Shown piece by piece: positions 1 through 5,765 of a DNA stretch of 32,338 bases. Both the position numbers and the translations under genes were made by a program. A model generated the notes under the pieces. The model searched no databases and was not told where the DNA came from. It worked only from the letters and a program-made list of their open reading frames with translations. Every line of letters starts with the position of its first letter. Position 1 is the stretch's first letter. The DNA comes from an uncultured Oscillospiraceae bacterium (GTDB taxonomy: Bacteria > Bacillota > Clostridia > Oscillospirales > Oscillospiraceae). The stretch is taken from the NCBI GenBank assembly GCA_947625845.1, contig CANQQB010000021.1, forward strand, positions 1 through 32,338. Direction: 5' to 3'.

Positions 1-76
1 GCGGCGTAGCTCAGTTGGCTAGAGCATGCGGTTCATACCCGCAGTGTCACCGGTTCGAATCCAGTCGCCGCTACCA
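1..76 (+). tRNA. tRNA-Met (CAT anticodon), first base outside window
   Basis: This is a full cloverleaf with an encoded CCA end. The anticodon stem TGCGG/CCGCA closes the loop TTCATAC, which gives anticodon CAT. The acceptor stem pairs in register only if one more base lies before position 1: bases 1-6 pair with 66-71 of the mature numbering and the terminal T pairs with the missing base. The body matches the elongator tRNA-Met of Firmicutes and lacks the GGG/CCC anticodon stem typical of initiators. A CAT tRNA modified to lysidine (Ile2) is possible but less likely. Confidence 0.93.
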
Positions 77-78
77 AC

Positions 79-119
79 GGGAGAGGCCGCCGGCGAAACA
101 GCGAGGCGCCGCCTCTCCC
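79..119 (+). repeat. Hairpin between tRNA-Met and tRNA-Val
   Basis: GGGAGAGGC at 79-87 pairs with GCCTCTCCC at 111-119, with further GC-rich pairing possible inside. There is no U-run after it. It may be a processing signal between tRNAs in one transcript or a small dispersed palindrome. Confidence 0.5.
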
Positions 120-127
120 CCAAAGAT

Positions 128-204
128 GGAGGCTTAGCTCAGCAGGTTAGAGCGCATGCTTCACACGCATGAGGTCGCGCGTTCGAGTCGCGCAGTCTCC
201 ACCA
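128..204 (+). tRNA. tRNA-Val (CAC anticodon)
   Basis: The acceptor GGAGGCT pairs with AGTCTCC with one G-T pair. The anticodon stem CATGC/GCATG closes the loop TTCACAC, giving anticodon CAC, which reads GTG. The T-arm GTTCGAGTC and a CCA end are encoded. It lies 51 bp after tRNA-Met and 7 bp before tRNA-Glu. Confidence 0.93.
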
Positions 205-211
205 TTTTTTT

Positions 212-286
212 GGCCCGTTGGTCAAGTGGTTAAGACACCGCCCTTTCACGGCGGTAACATGGGTTCGAGTCCCGTACGGGTCACCA
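212..286 (+). tRNA. tRNA-Glu (TTC anticodon)
   Basis: The acceptor GGCCCGT pairs with ACGGGTC. The anticodon loop CTTTCAC is closed by CCGCC/GGCGG and gives TTC. The D-arm GGTCAAGTGGTTAAGAC and the encoded CCA are typical of bacterial tRNA-Glu. It is the last tRNA seen in the cluster. Confidence 0.94.
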
Positions 287-308
287 CGTCGGAGGAACCC
301 GGAGGATG

Positions 309-335
309 ATGGGGAGCTGTTAAACAGCTCCCCAT
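309..335 (+). repeat. Near-perfect palindrome downstream of the tRNA cluster
   Basis: ATGGGGAGCTGTT pairs with AACAGCTCCCCAT around a single central A. The hairpin is strong and sits 22 bp after tRNA-Glu, so it may end the tRNA transcript, but no U-run follows. It heads a block of similar palindromes. Confidence 0.55.
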
Positions 336-337
336 TC

Positions 338-390
338 ATCGGTCCGGGTCCTTTTTCCTTTTCCCCAAAGGACAGGCGTGTCCTTTGGGG
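338..390 (+). repeat. Palindromic intergenic repeat, copy 1
   Basis: The unit is ATCGGTCCGGGT, a pyrimidine-rich stretch, then a 12-bp inverted repeat (CCCCAAAGGACA at 363-374, TGTCCTTTGGGG at 379-390). Copy 2 with the same plan lies at 430-480, a period of about 92 bp. A smaller GCCGCCCC/GGGGCGGC palindrome lies between them (about 407-423). No coding potential was seen. Confidence 0.65.
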
Positions 391-429
391 GCCCCGGAAC
401 AAGGATGCCGCCCCAGGGGCGGCTATTTT

Positions 430-480
430 ATCGGTCCGGGTTCCTCTTCCTTTTTCCAAAAGGCAAGCTTGCCTTTTGGG
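430..480 (+). repeat. Palindromic intergenic repeat, copy 2
   Basis: The same ATCGGTCCGGGT head and pyrimidine-rich linker as at 338-390 is followed by a perfect 24-bp palindrome at 456-479 (half-site CCAAAAGGCAAG). The two palindromes differ in sequence but keep the AAAGG-C core and length, suggesting compensatory change that preserves a hairpin. Confidence 0.65.
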
Positions 481-503
481 AGCCCTATTCAATGCGGGCA
501 TTT

Positions 504-535
504 CGTAAAAGTCAGGTTTGACGGCGTAAACGTCA
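504..535 (+). repeat. 32-bp direct repeat, copy 1 (upstream of idi)
   Basis: This copy matches 1671-1702 at 29 of 32 positions. The core GTTTGAC-N-GCGTAAACGTCA contains overlapping inverted repeats (TGACG/CGTCA, GTTT/AAAC). It ends 12 bp before the -35 box of idi. Confidence 0.7.
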
Positions 536-546
536 GGGGCGGCGCG

Positions 547-575
547 TTGAACGCGGCGGCCTTTTGTTGTATAAT
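547..575 (+). promoter_or_regulatory. Sigma-A type promoter for idi
   Basis: TTGAAC at 547-552 and TATAAT at 570-575 are separated by 17 bp. Transcription would begin near 582, leaving an 80-nt leader with a small GC hairpin (GCCCTC/GGGGGC, about 609-623) before the gene. Confidence 0.75.
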
Positions 576-664
576 TATTTGTCAGAATAGTTTTGCCGGG
601 GGTCGGCCCTCTCGGGGGGCTGAGACGTATAAAGAGACAGCAACAAAAACAAAGAGGGCTTACT

Positions 665-1225
665 ATGAGCGGCGAGCGGGACATCATCCTGGTGAACGAG
701 CGGGACGAGATCGTGGGCTATGGGGAGAAAATGGATGTCCACCGGAAGGGGCTGCTGCACCGGGCGTTCTCCATCTTCCTCTACGACCGGGCGACTGACC
801 GGATGCTGCTGCAACAAAGGGCGGCGGGCAAGTACCACTCCGGGGGGCTTTGGGCCAACGCCTGCTGCTCCCACCCGCGGGCGGGCATGGACATGGCGGA
901 CTGTCTGAACAGGCGGCTGGGGGAAGAGCTGGGTCTGGGTACGGCGCTCCCCATCACGGCCGACGCCGGGGCCGGGTTTTGCCCATGCGGCAGCTTTCTC
1001 TACGAGATGCGCCAGGGGGACATAGGCGAGCACGAGCTGGACCACGTGTTTTTGCACTGCCCGGCCCAGGCGCCGGAGCCGGATAAGCTGGCCTTCGACA
1101 GGTCAGAGATCGCCCGGCTTCGGTGGGTATCCATGGACGAGCTGCGGGCATGGACGGACCAGCGGCCGGAGGACTTCGCCGCCTGGTTCCCACCGGCGCT
1201 GGCGCTGGTGCAGGAGCATCTATAA
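665..1225 (+). CDS. idi: Isopentenyl-diphosphate delta-isomerase, type 1
   Basis: This Nudix-fold enzyme interconverts isopentenyl and dimethylallyl diphosphate, the building blocks of isoprenoids (quinones, undecaprenyl carrier), in the cytosol. The 186-residue product has the family landmarks: metal-ligand histidines near 26, 32 and 70, the NACCSHP motif with the presumed catalytic Cys68, the Nudix-type REEL-like segment (RRLGEELG, 84-90) and the acidic EHE motif at 122-124. Length matches E. coli Idi (182 residues). The start ATG at 665 follows AGAGGGC; upstream in-frame sequence has no better site. Many Firmicutes instead use the unrelated flavin-dependent type 2 enzyme. It has its own promoter and is followed after 78 bp by the peptide gene. 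A general Nudix hydrolase is a less likely alternative. Confidence 0.9.
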   Translation: MSGERDIILVNERDEIVGYGEKMDVHRKGLLHRAFSIFLYDRATDRMLLQQRAAGKYHSGGLWANACCSHPRAGMDMADCLNRRLGEELGLGTALPITADAGAGFCPCGSFLYEMRQGDIGEHELDHVFLHCPAQAPEPDKLAFDRSEIARLRWVSMDELRAWTDQRPEDFAAWFPPALALVQEHL

Positions 1226-1303
1226 ATCAAACAAAGAAATCAAACAAAGCGGAAACGACGCGAGGCGCGTTTCAAATAAAAAATCCGAAAAGGAGACAGA
1301 ACG

Positions 1304-1536
1304 ATGAACGAAGAAATGCTGAAGAAGTTGGCGGGGGGGTAAAATCTCCTGAGGAAGTGATCGCCATCTGCAAGGAGTACGGCGAGGAGATCACCATGGA
1401 GAAGGCCCAGGAGATCTTCGACAAGCTCAAGGGAGGCAAGACCGGCGAGCTGTCCGACGACGACGTGGAGGCTGTCGCCGGCGGCAACATCGTTGATGAT
1501 TACCTTGCCTGGATCGGCCATCTGTTCGGCAAATAA
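1304..1536 (+). CDS. Double-glycine leader peptide (RiPP/bacteriocin-like), frame broken at a 7-G run
   Basis: A strong ribosome site (AAGGAG, 1290-1295) precedes ATG 1304. This frame reads MNEEMLKKLAGG and stops at TAA 1340. A -1 shift at the seven G (1333-1339) continues as VKSPEEVIAI and onward to a stop at 1536, for 77 residues in all. The joined product resembles Nif11-like or GG-leader peptides: an acidic helical leader, then GELSDDDVEAVAGG, then a 16-residue tail NIVDDYLAWIGHLFGK that would be the mature part if a peptidase cuts after GG. The tail has no Cys, Ser or Thr, so lanthionine or thiazole rings are not expected. The heptamer is in the register G GGG GGG, as for -1 frameshifting. 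An internal ATG at 1396 with GAGGAG in front could alone give a 46-residue form. A homopolymer error or phase variation are equal possibilities. No maturation enzyme or exporter adjoins it; the BmrCD-like exporter is about 12 kb away. Confidence 0.65.
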
Positions 1537-1550
1537 TCCCAACCCGTGAT

Positions 1551-1580
1551 AAGAGGCTCCCCGGATGGGGAGCCTCTTTT
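1551..1580 (+). terminator. Rho-independent terminator after the peptide gene
   Basis: A 12-bp perfect stem (AAGAGGCTCCCC, 1551-1562; complement 1567-1578) has a GGAT loop and ends in TTTT. It closes the idi/peptide unit. Confidence 0.9.
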
Positions 1581-1632
1581 ACAACCCCTCCGCCTCGCTT
1601 CGCTCGGCACCTCCCCTTACACAGGGGAGGCT
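1581..1632. repeat. Dispersed intergenic repeat (CCTCCGCCTCGCTTCG type)
   Basis: This is an AT-poor repeat ending in a CCTCCCC/GGGGAGG hairpin (about 1611-1630). Its first 22 bases recur exactly at 8813-8834. Such elements are scattered in genomes of related gut Clostridia; that is from general knowledge and was not checked here. Confidence 0.6.
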
Positions 1633-1670
1633 TATTAAAGGTCTGCCGCTCCGGCTGTCAGCCGGGCCCT

Positions 1671-1702
1671 CGTAAAAGGCGGGTTTGACAGCGTAAACGT
1701 CA
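1671..1702 (+). repeat. 32-bp direct repeat, copy 2 (downstream of peptide gene)
   Basis: This is the second copy of the element at 504-535, with 3 mismatches. The two copies are in the same orientation and enclose idi and the peptide gene. The TTGACA at 1685-1690 looks like a -35 box, but no -10 box lies at the right distance. Confidence 0.7.
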
Positions 1703-1731
1703 AAAAATGGGAGGGTTTTTTACAGTCTCTT

Positions 1732-1764
1732 CACAAAATCCTCGCGGGGCGTTCACATTTTGTG
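1732..1764. promoter_or_regulatory. Inverted repeat upstream of the Cthe_2159-type gene
   Basis: CACAAAAT (1732-1739) and ATTTTGTG (1757-1764) form an 8-bp inverted repeat with a 17-bp spacer. It lies just before TATACT (1767-1772), a possible -10 box without a clear -35. It could be an operator for the gene at 1811; this is inference. Confidence 0.35.
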
Positions 1765-1810
1765 CGTATACTGCCTGCCGTCGAATCCCAACAACATCAG
1801 GAGGTATCCC

Positions 1811-3349
1811 ATGAAAAAATTTCTGTGCGCGGCGCTGTGCGCCATGTTTCTGCTGAGCGGCATGCCGGTTTACGCCGCGGAAGAGACGCCCATGGAGCTG
1901 GACTTCACCGGCCGGGAGGTGCTGGTGGATGGGGCGCTGGCACCGGAAAATGAGACGGACCAGGCGGTGTATACCGCACACGATATCGTCTACTACGAAG
2001 CGGGGCACGACTTCACCTACGGCGAGGGGTCAACCGCCGACGAGCACACCGCCGAGGAAGCGGCGGCGCACACCGTGGTCCATATCACAAGGCCGGGGAC
2101 ATACGTGCTGCGGGGGACGCTGCCGCAGGGGCAGATCGCCGTGGACCTGGGCGAGGACGCGGCCGACGATCCGGACGCGCGGGTGACGCTGGTGCTGGAC
2201 GGGGCGGATATCACCTGCACTGTGGCGCCGGCGGTGATCTTCTACCGGGTCTATGAGTGCGACCAGACCGGCGATCAGGGCGCGACGCCGGACCCCCGTC
2301 AGGCCGGGGCGGTGGTGGAGATCGCCGACGGCAGCGTGAACAGCGTCAACGGCTCCCATGTGGCGAGGATATACAAGTCCGTCACCCTCAGCGAGGACGG
2401 CAAGACCGTCACTGACAGCAAAAAGCTGCACAAATATGACGGGGCATTTTACTCCAAAATGTCCATGCGTATCGCGGGCCAGAGCGAGGGCACCGGCCTG
2501 GTGAACATCACGGCGGACAACGAGGGGTTGGATACGGAGATGCACCTGGCCATCGAGGGCGGGAACGTGAATATCACATCGGGCAACGACGGCATCAACT
2601 GCAACGAGGACGGCGTGTCCGCCATCACCATCGCCGGCGGTACGGTGGACATCACGGTGGACGGCTCCACCGGCGAGGGGGACGGCATCGACTCCAACGG
2701 GTACCTGACCCTTACCGGCGGCACGGTGCGCGCCAGCGCGTGCGGCCAGAGTGGCGACGCGGGACTGGACGCGGAACAGGCCGTGTCCCTGACCGGGGCC
2801 ACGGTGATGGCCGCAGGGAATATGCTGGACGCGCTGGCGTGCGACGGCCAGTGCTGCGCGGTGTTCTCCTTCAGCCAAAGGCAGAGCGGCGGCGTGACGT
2901 ATGCGATCAAGGACAGTGAGGGCGAGACGGTGCTGGAATATGCCCCGGCCAACGACTTCACGCTCCTGACAGCTACGAGCCCGGACCTGGTCGACGGGGA
3001 GAGCTACAGCCTGTGGGCGGACGGTGAGATGCTGCTGACCGCGCCGGCACAGGGCGGCGGTATGGGCCGCGGCCTGGGCATGGGACACGGTCCGCAAATG
3101 CCAACTGGCCAGGGTCCCCAGGACGCGCCTGCGCTCCCGGACGGCGAGGCGCCGCAGGCTCCGGAGGATATGCCTGCGCTCCCGGACGGCGAAATGCCGC
3201 AGGCTCCGGAGGATATGCCTGCGCTGCCGGAGGGTGAAATGCGCCAGGGGCACGGCCGTCCCGACGGCGAAATGCCGGACCCGGAACCGGAAGACCTGTC
3301 GGAGACCTTCACCCTCTCCCCCGGCGTCAATCAGTTCTCGGTGGGATAA
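1811..3349 (+). CDS. Secreted carbohydrate-binding (Cthe_2159-type) beta-helix protein
   Basis: The 512-residue product starts at ATG 1811 after a consensus AGGAGG. Residues 1-22 form a signal peptide ending PVYAA, with no lipobox and no cell-wall sorting signal. The body contains repeated Gly/Asp turns (ADNEGLDTE, GNDGINCNEDG, EGDGIDSNGYL, SGDAGLDAEQ) typical of the right-handed beta-helix of the Cthe_2159/DUF4353 family, whose founding member binds cellulose and pectic polymers and calcium. From about residue 415 a Gly/Met-rich linker leads into three 15-residue repeats of the type PALPDGEAPQAPEDM, then an acidic Pro-rich end. The family assignment rests on motif pattern; ligand and role are unknown. 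It may lie at the surface and bind polysaccharide. It stands alone, with terminators on both sides. Confidence 0.75.
   Translation: MKKFLCAALCAMFLLSGMPVYAAEETPMELDFTGREVLVDGALAPENETDQAVYTAHDIVYYEAGHDFTYGEGSTADEHTAEEAAAHTVVHITRPGTYVLRGTLPQGQIAVDLGEDAADDPDARVTLVLDGADITCTVAPAVIFYRVYECDQTGDQGATPDPRQAGAVVEIADGSVNSVNGSHVARIYKSVTLSEDGKTVTDSKKLHKYDGAFYSKMSMRIAGQSEGTGLVNITADNEGLDTEMHLAIEGGNVNITSGNDGINCNEDGVSAITIAGGTVDITVDGSTGEGDGIDSNGYLTLTGGTVRASACGQSGDAGLDAEQAVSLTGATVMAAGNMLDALACDGQCCAVFSFSQRQSGGVTYAIKDSEGETVLEYAPANDFTLLTATSPDLVDGESYSLWADGEMLLTAPAQGGGMGRGLGMGHGPQMPTGQGPQDAPALPDGEAPQAPEDMPALPDGEMPQAPEDMPALPEGEMRQGHGRPDGEMPDPEPEDLSETFTLSPGVNQFSVG
3127..3261 (+). repeat. Three tandem 45-bp repeats inside the secreted protein gene
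   Basis: Units start at 3127, 3172 and 3217. The first two are nearly identical; the third decays in its second half. They encode the Pro/Glu/Asp-rich tail. The in-frame 45-bp period means copy-number change would lengthen or shorten the tail without a frameshift. Confidence 0.85.
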
Positions 3350-3370
3350 GTTGACCCATAAATAAAAAGA

Positions 3371-3396
3371 AAGCGCTTGCCTGACCGCAAGCGCTT
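3371..3396. terminator. Bidirectional terminator between convergent genes
   Basis: AAGCGCTTGC (3371-3380) pairs with GCAAGCGCTT (3387-3396). T-rich sequence follows on the plus strand and the A-rich stretch before it gives U-rich RNA on the minus strand. It serves the gene ending at 3349 and the LysR gene ending at 3406. Confidence 0.85.
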
Positions 3397-3405
3397 TTGC
3401 TTATG

Positions 3406-4281
3406 TTATTCGTCTTCCAAGCCCATGTCCTTCAACAGGTACCGGACGAATTTGTTCACGGCCACGGAATTTTCGTCCTTCCGCAGCCAGGATACCCCCA
3501 GCCGTCGGAAATAGGCCGGCGCGGCGGGGAACGTGTACAGCCGGTACGGGGTGCGCTGCAACAAAAGCTCCGGCAGAATGCTCACACCCAGGCCGCTTTC
3601 CACCATGCTCATGACCGTGTAGTCGTCCTTGACGGTGTATTGCCGCTTGGGACGGATGGCCGCGTCCCGGAACATCTTCTCCACGATCTGGCTGTACCCG
3701 GACTCCATCAGCACGAACGTCTCCTCCGCCAGGTCCGCAAGACGGACCTGTCCCCCCGCCAGGGGATGCTCCGGCGGCAGGACGATGTGCATCCTATCCT
3801 CCAAAAGCTCCCGGAAGGCAAATTCGTCGGAGTCCGGCTTCGTCATGAAGCCGATGTCCACCAGGCCGTTGCGCAGCCAGTCGCAAATTTGCAGCATGTC
3901 CCCTTGCAGCAGCTCAAAGTTGATGTTCGGGTAGCGCTCCCGGAACTTTTTCAGGTACGGCGGCAGCCATTGGCAGCTCATACTGGTGAAGATACCCATG
4001 CGGATCAGGCCTGTGTTCAGGTTTTGCAGCTCCAGAGATCTCTCGAATACGCTCCGCTCCCCTCCCACAATCTGGCGCATGCTGGGCAGCAGGTACTCAC
4101 CCTCCGCCGTCAGGCGCACGCCGTTTTTGTTCCGGGCCAGCAGCGTCACTCCCAGGTCAGACTCCAGCGCACGCACAAGCTGGCTCACCGCCGACTGGGT
4201 GCAGCCGAAAAACGCCGCCGTCCGCGTCAGGCTCTTCGTCTCCACGATCTTCAAAAACACTTCGTATCGGGATGTTTTCAC
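3406..4281 (-). CDS. LysR family transcriptional regulator
   Basis: The 291-residue protein has the LysR plan: an N-terminal winged helix-turn-helix (residues about 3-62, with SLTRTAAFFGCTQSAVSQLV as the recognition region and LGVTLLARNKNGVRLTAEGE after it), then a two-lobed LysR substrate domain (about 90-290; LLQGDMLQICDWLRNGLVDIGFM is the usual region). It binds DNA as a dimer or tetramer and senses a small molecule that cannot be predicted from the sequence. It is divergent from the coat-protein pair at 4457, so either that pair or its own gene may be a target. Its promoter holds a palindrome (see 4337-4365). Confidence 0.9.
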   Translation of the reverse strand: MKTSRYEVFLKIVETKSLTRTAAFFGCTQSAVSQLVRALESDLGVTLLARNKNGVRLTAEGEYLLPSMRQIVGGERSVFERSLELQNLNTGLIRMGIFTSMSCQWLPPYLKKFRERYPNINFELLQGDMLQICDWLRNGLVDIGFMTKPDSDEFAFRELLEDRMHIVLPPEHPLAGGQVRLADLAEETFVLMESGYSQIVEKMFRDAAIRPKRQYTVKDDYTVMSMVESGLGVSILPELLLQRTPYRLYTFPAAPAYFRRLGVSWLRKDENSVAVNKFVRYLLKDMGLEDE

Positions 4282-4336
4282 GCCGCATGCCCTCCATCAG
4301 GCAAACTGATTTGCACCCTTAGAAAATGATGGGCTC

Positions 4337-4365
4337 ATTATATACTCTTGCATGCAATTGGACAA
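4337..4365 (-). promoter_or_regulatory. Promoter of the LysR gene with a palindrome in the spacer
   Basis: On the minus strand TTGTCC (4360-4365) and TATAAT (4337-4342) are 17 bp apart. The perfect 10-bp palindrome TTGCATGCAA (4348-4357) fills most of the spacer, a fitting place for autorepression. The operator role is inferred. Confidence 0.65.
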
Positions 4366-4456
4366 GGCATTTCATAAAATGTTCATAAATAATTTTATAT
4401 TCGTTCGGCGGCATATTCGGCCCGGTTCGGGAGATACTTGCTGTGAGGTGATTTTA

Positions 4457-4630
4457 ATGACGACGAAAGAACTTCTCTACGTCGACGACGCGCTTTCCCA
4501 CGCGCAGTTTCTGGTCACCCAGTACCAGAACGCCGCAAACAGCTTGCAGGACCCCAGTCTGAAGCAGCAGGTACAGCAGATGGCCGACCGGCACCGCCAG
4601 GTCTACCGGAAATTCTACGATCTTGTGTAA
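4457..4630 (+). CDS. Small spore-coat-like protein (57 residues)
   Basis: The frame opens at ATG 4457 after GAGGTG and encodes a soluble, probably all-helical protein rich in Gln (QFLVTQYQNAAN, LKQQVQQMADRHRQVYRKFY). The pattern is like the first half of CotF-type coat proteins of Clostridia, where small CotF-like genes occur in pairs. It lies 11 bp before the clearer CotF-like gene and must be co-transcribed with it. No sigma-E or sigma-K promoter could be assigned with confidence in the AT-rich 4366-4456 interval. The function as a coat component is inferred from the neighbour. Confidence 0.7.
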   Translation: MTTKELLYVDDALSHAQFLVTQYQNAANSLQDPSLKQQVQQMADRHRQVYRKFYDLV

Positions 4631-4641
4631 GGAGGAGCACA

Positions 4642-4890
4642 ATGGACGACAAAAACATCATGGAAGATCTGCTTCTCACCACAAAAGGCGTCATTGACCT
4701 GTATATGCACGGCGCCGTGGAATCCAGCACCGCCAACATCCACCAGGCGTTCTCCAGCGCCTTTGACGACGCGCTGTGCATGCAGGACAACATCTATAAG
4801 CAGATGACCGCCAAGGGCTGGTACCAGACCGAGAGCGTCCCCCAGCAGAAGATCCAGCAGACCAAACAGAAGTACGCGCCCACCTGCTGA
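4642..4890 (+). CDS. CotF-like spore coat protein
   Basis: This 82-residue protein starts at ATG 4642 after GGAGG. It begins MDDKNIMEDLLLTTKGVIDL, the characteristic opening of the coat F domain, followed by a second helix (SSTANIHQAFSSAFDDALCM) and the terminal segment MTAKGWYQTESVPQQKIQQT typical of the family. CotF proteins are made in the mother cell and deposited on the spore surface. It is the second gene of a two-gene unit and is closed by a terminator. Presence of this pair argues that the organism can sporulate. Confidence 0.85.
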   Translation: MDDKNIMEDLLLTTKGVIDLYMHGAVESSTANIHQAFSSAFDDALCMQDNIYKQMTAKGWYQTESVPQQKIQQTKQKYAPTC

Positions 4891-4915
4891 GGTCGGGCCG
4901 CAAAAAGCGCAAAAG

Positions 4916-4940
4916 GTCCCGGCTCAAAGCGAGCCGGGAC
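4916..4940. terminator. Bidirectional terminator between coat genes and response regulator
   Basis: GTCCCGGCTC (4916-4925) and GAGCCGGGAC (4931-4940) form a 10-bp stem with loop AAAGC. AAAA precedes and TTT follows, so it can work on both strands for the convergent genes. Confidence 0.85.
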
Positions 4941-4949
4941 TTTCGCCGG

Positions 4950-5630
4950 TCACGGTCTTTCCTCCAGGCGGTAGCCTACGCCACGGACCGTCTCGATGCA
5001 GTCCGCGGCGGGACCAAGCTTGGCCCGCAGAGAGCGGATGTGCGCGTCCACGGTGCGGGTCTCCCCGGCGTAGTCCGTGTCCCATATCCGGCGCAGGAGC
5101 GTGTCCCGGTCGAAGACACGGCCGGGGTTTTCCAGAAGCGTGCGCAAAAGCTCGTATTCTTTTAATGTCAGTGCTACCCGCCGGCCGTCCGCCTCCACCG
5201 TGTGCTCCCGTGTGCGCATTACGAGCCCGCCGGCGCGGAGCGTTTCAGGCGACTGTTCCGGTCCCGCGCGGCGCAGGACAGCCCGGACGCGGGACACCAT
5301 CTCCATCATGCCGAAGGGCTTGGCCAGATAGTCGTCCGCACCCAGGTCCAGGCCGGATACCTTGTCGAACTCCGTGCCCTTGGCCGTGGCCATAATGACC
5401 GGCAGAGAAGCCGTGTCCGGCCGGGACCGGAGCTTTTCCAGCACCTGCATGCCGTCCTCGCCGGGAAGCATGATGTCCAAAAGAACAAGCCGGGGCATGC
5501 GCTCGTCCAGCGCTGCCCAAAAACTCCCGCTCTCCGCAAAGCCGCGGGCCTCGAAGCCCACGGTGTTCAGCGTGTACAGGATAAGGTCCCGGATGGCGTC
5601 GTCGTCCTCCAGGCAGTAGATCAGGCTCAT
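4950..5630 (-). CDS. OmpR/PhoB family response regulator (orphan)
   Basis: The 226-residue protein has a receiver domain (1-120) with the acidic cluster Glu8-Asp9-Asp10, the phosphoacceptor Asp52 in LLDIMLPGEDG, Thr82 and Lys104 (LAKPFG). A C-terminal winged helix (about 130-225; LTLKEYELLRTLLENPGRVF, then TVDAHIRSLRAKLG and ETVRGVGYRLE) binds DNA. This is the PhoB/PhoP/WalR class. No histidine kinase lies beside it, so the partner must be elsewhere. It starts at ATG 5630 after GGGGAGG. A direct repeat typical for this class lies about 60-80 bp upstream (5691-5710), suggesting autoregulation. Regulated genes cannot be named. Confidence 0.92.
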   Translation of the reverse strand: MSLIYCLEDDDAIRDLILYTLNTVGFEARGFAESGSFWAALDERMPRLVLLDIMLPGEDGMQVLEKLRSRPDTASLPVIMATAKGTEFDKVSGLDLGADDYLAKPFGMMEMVSRVRAVLRRAGPEQSPETLRAGGLVMRTREHTVEADGRRVALTLKEYELLRTLLENPGRVFDRDTLLRRIWDTDYAGETRTVDAHIRSLRAKLGPAADCIETVRGVGYRLEERP

Positions 5631-5690
5631 GGCGTCACCTCCCCAGGTACAAGCATACCCTATCCTGTATGGGAACTTCTACCCTTTTTG

Positions 5691-5710
5691 TGTAAAATCC
5701 ATGTAAAATC
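5691..5710 (-). promoter_or_regulatory. Direct repeat of WalR/PhoP type upstream of the response regulator
   Basis: TGTAAAATC occurs at 5691-5699 and 5702-5710, an 11-bp period, i.e. TGTAAA-N5-TGTAAA on the plus strand (TTTACA repeats on the minus). Tandem half-sites with one helical turn spacing are the known binding mode of OmpR/PhoB proteins; the form fits the published WalR consensus TGTWAH-N5-TGTWAH and resembles the PhoP repeat. It lies between the metQ terminator and the regulator. Binding is inferred. Confidence 0.55.
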
Positions 5711-5741
5711 AAAAAAGAGGCGGAGGATGGTCCTCCGCCTC
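5711..5741 (-). terminator. Terminator of the metNIQ operon
   Basis: On the minus strand GAGGCGGAGGA and TCCTCCGCCTC form an 11-bp stem with a 3-nt loop, followed by six T. It lies 24 bp after the metQ stop codon. Confidence 0.9.
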
Positions 5742-5765
5742 TCGGTCAGTTGGCGCGTTATGAAA

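Noticed and set aside
598-640. TPP riboswitch before idi (GGGGGTC...GGCTGAGA)
   Set aside because: The CTGAGA-like segment is present, but the second half of the aptamer (CTGATCTGGATAAT-type) is absent.
1685-1713. Promoter with perfect TTGACA in the 32-bp repeat
   Set aside because: No -10-like hexamer lies 16-18 bp downstream.
3127-3261. CRISPR-like array
   Set aside because: The repeats are contiguous, in frame and coding, with no unique spacers.
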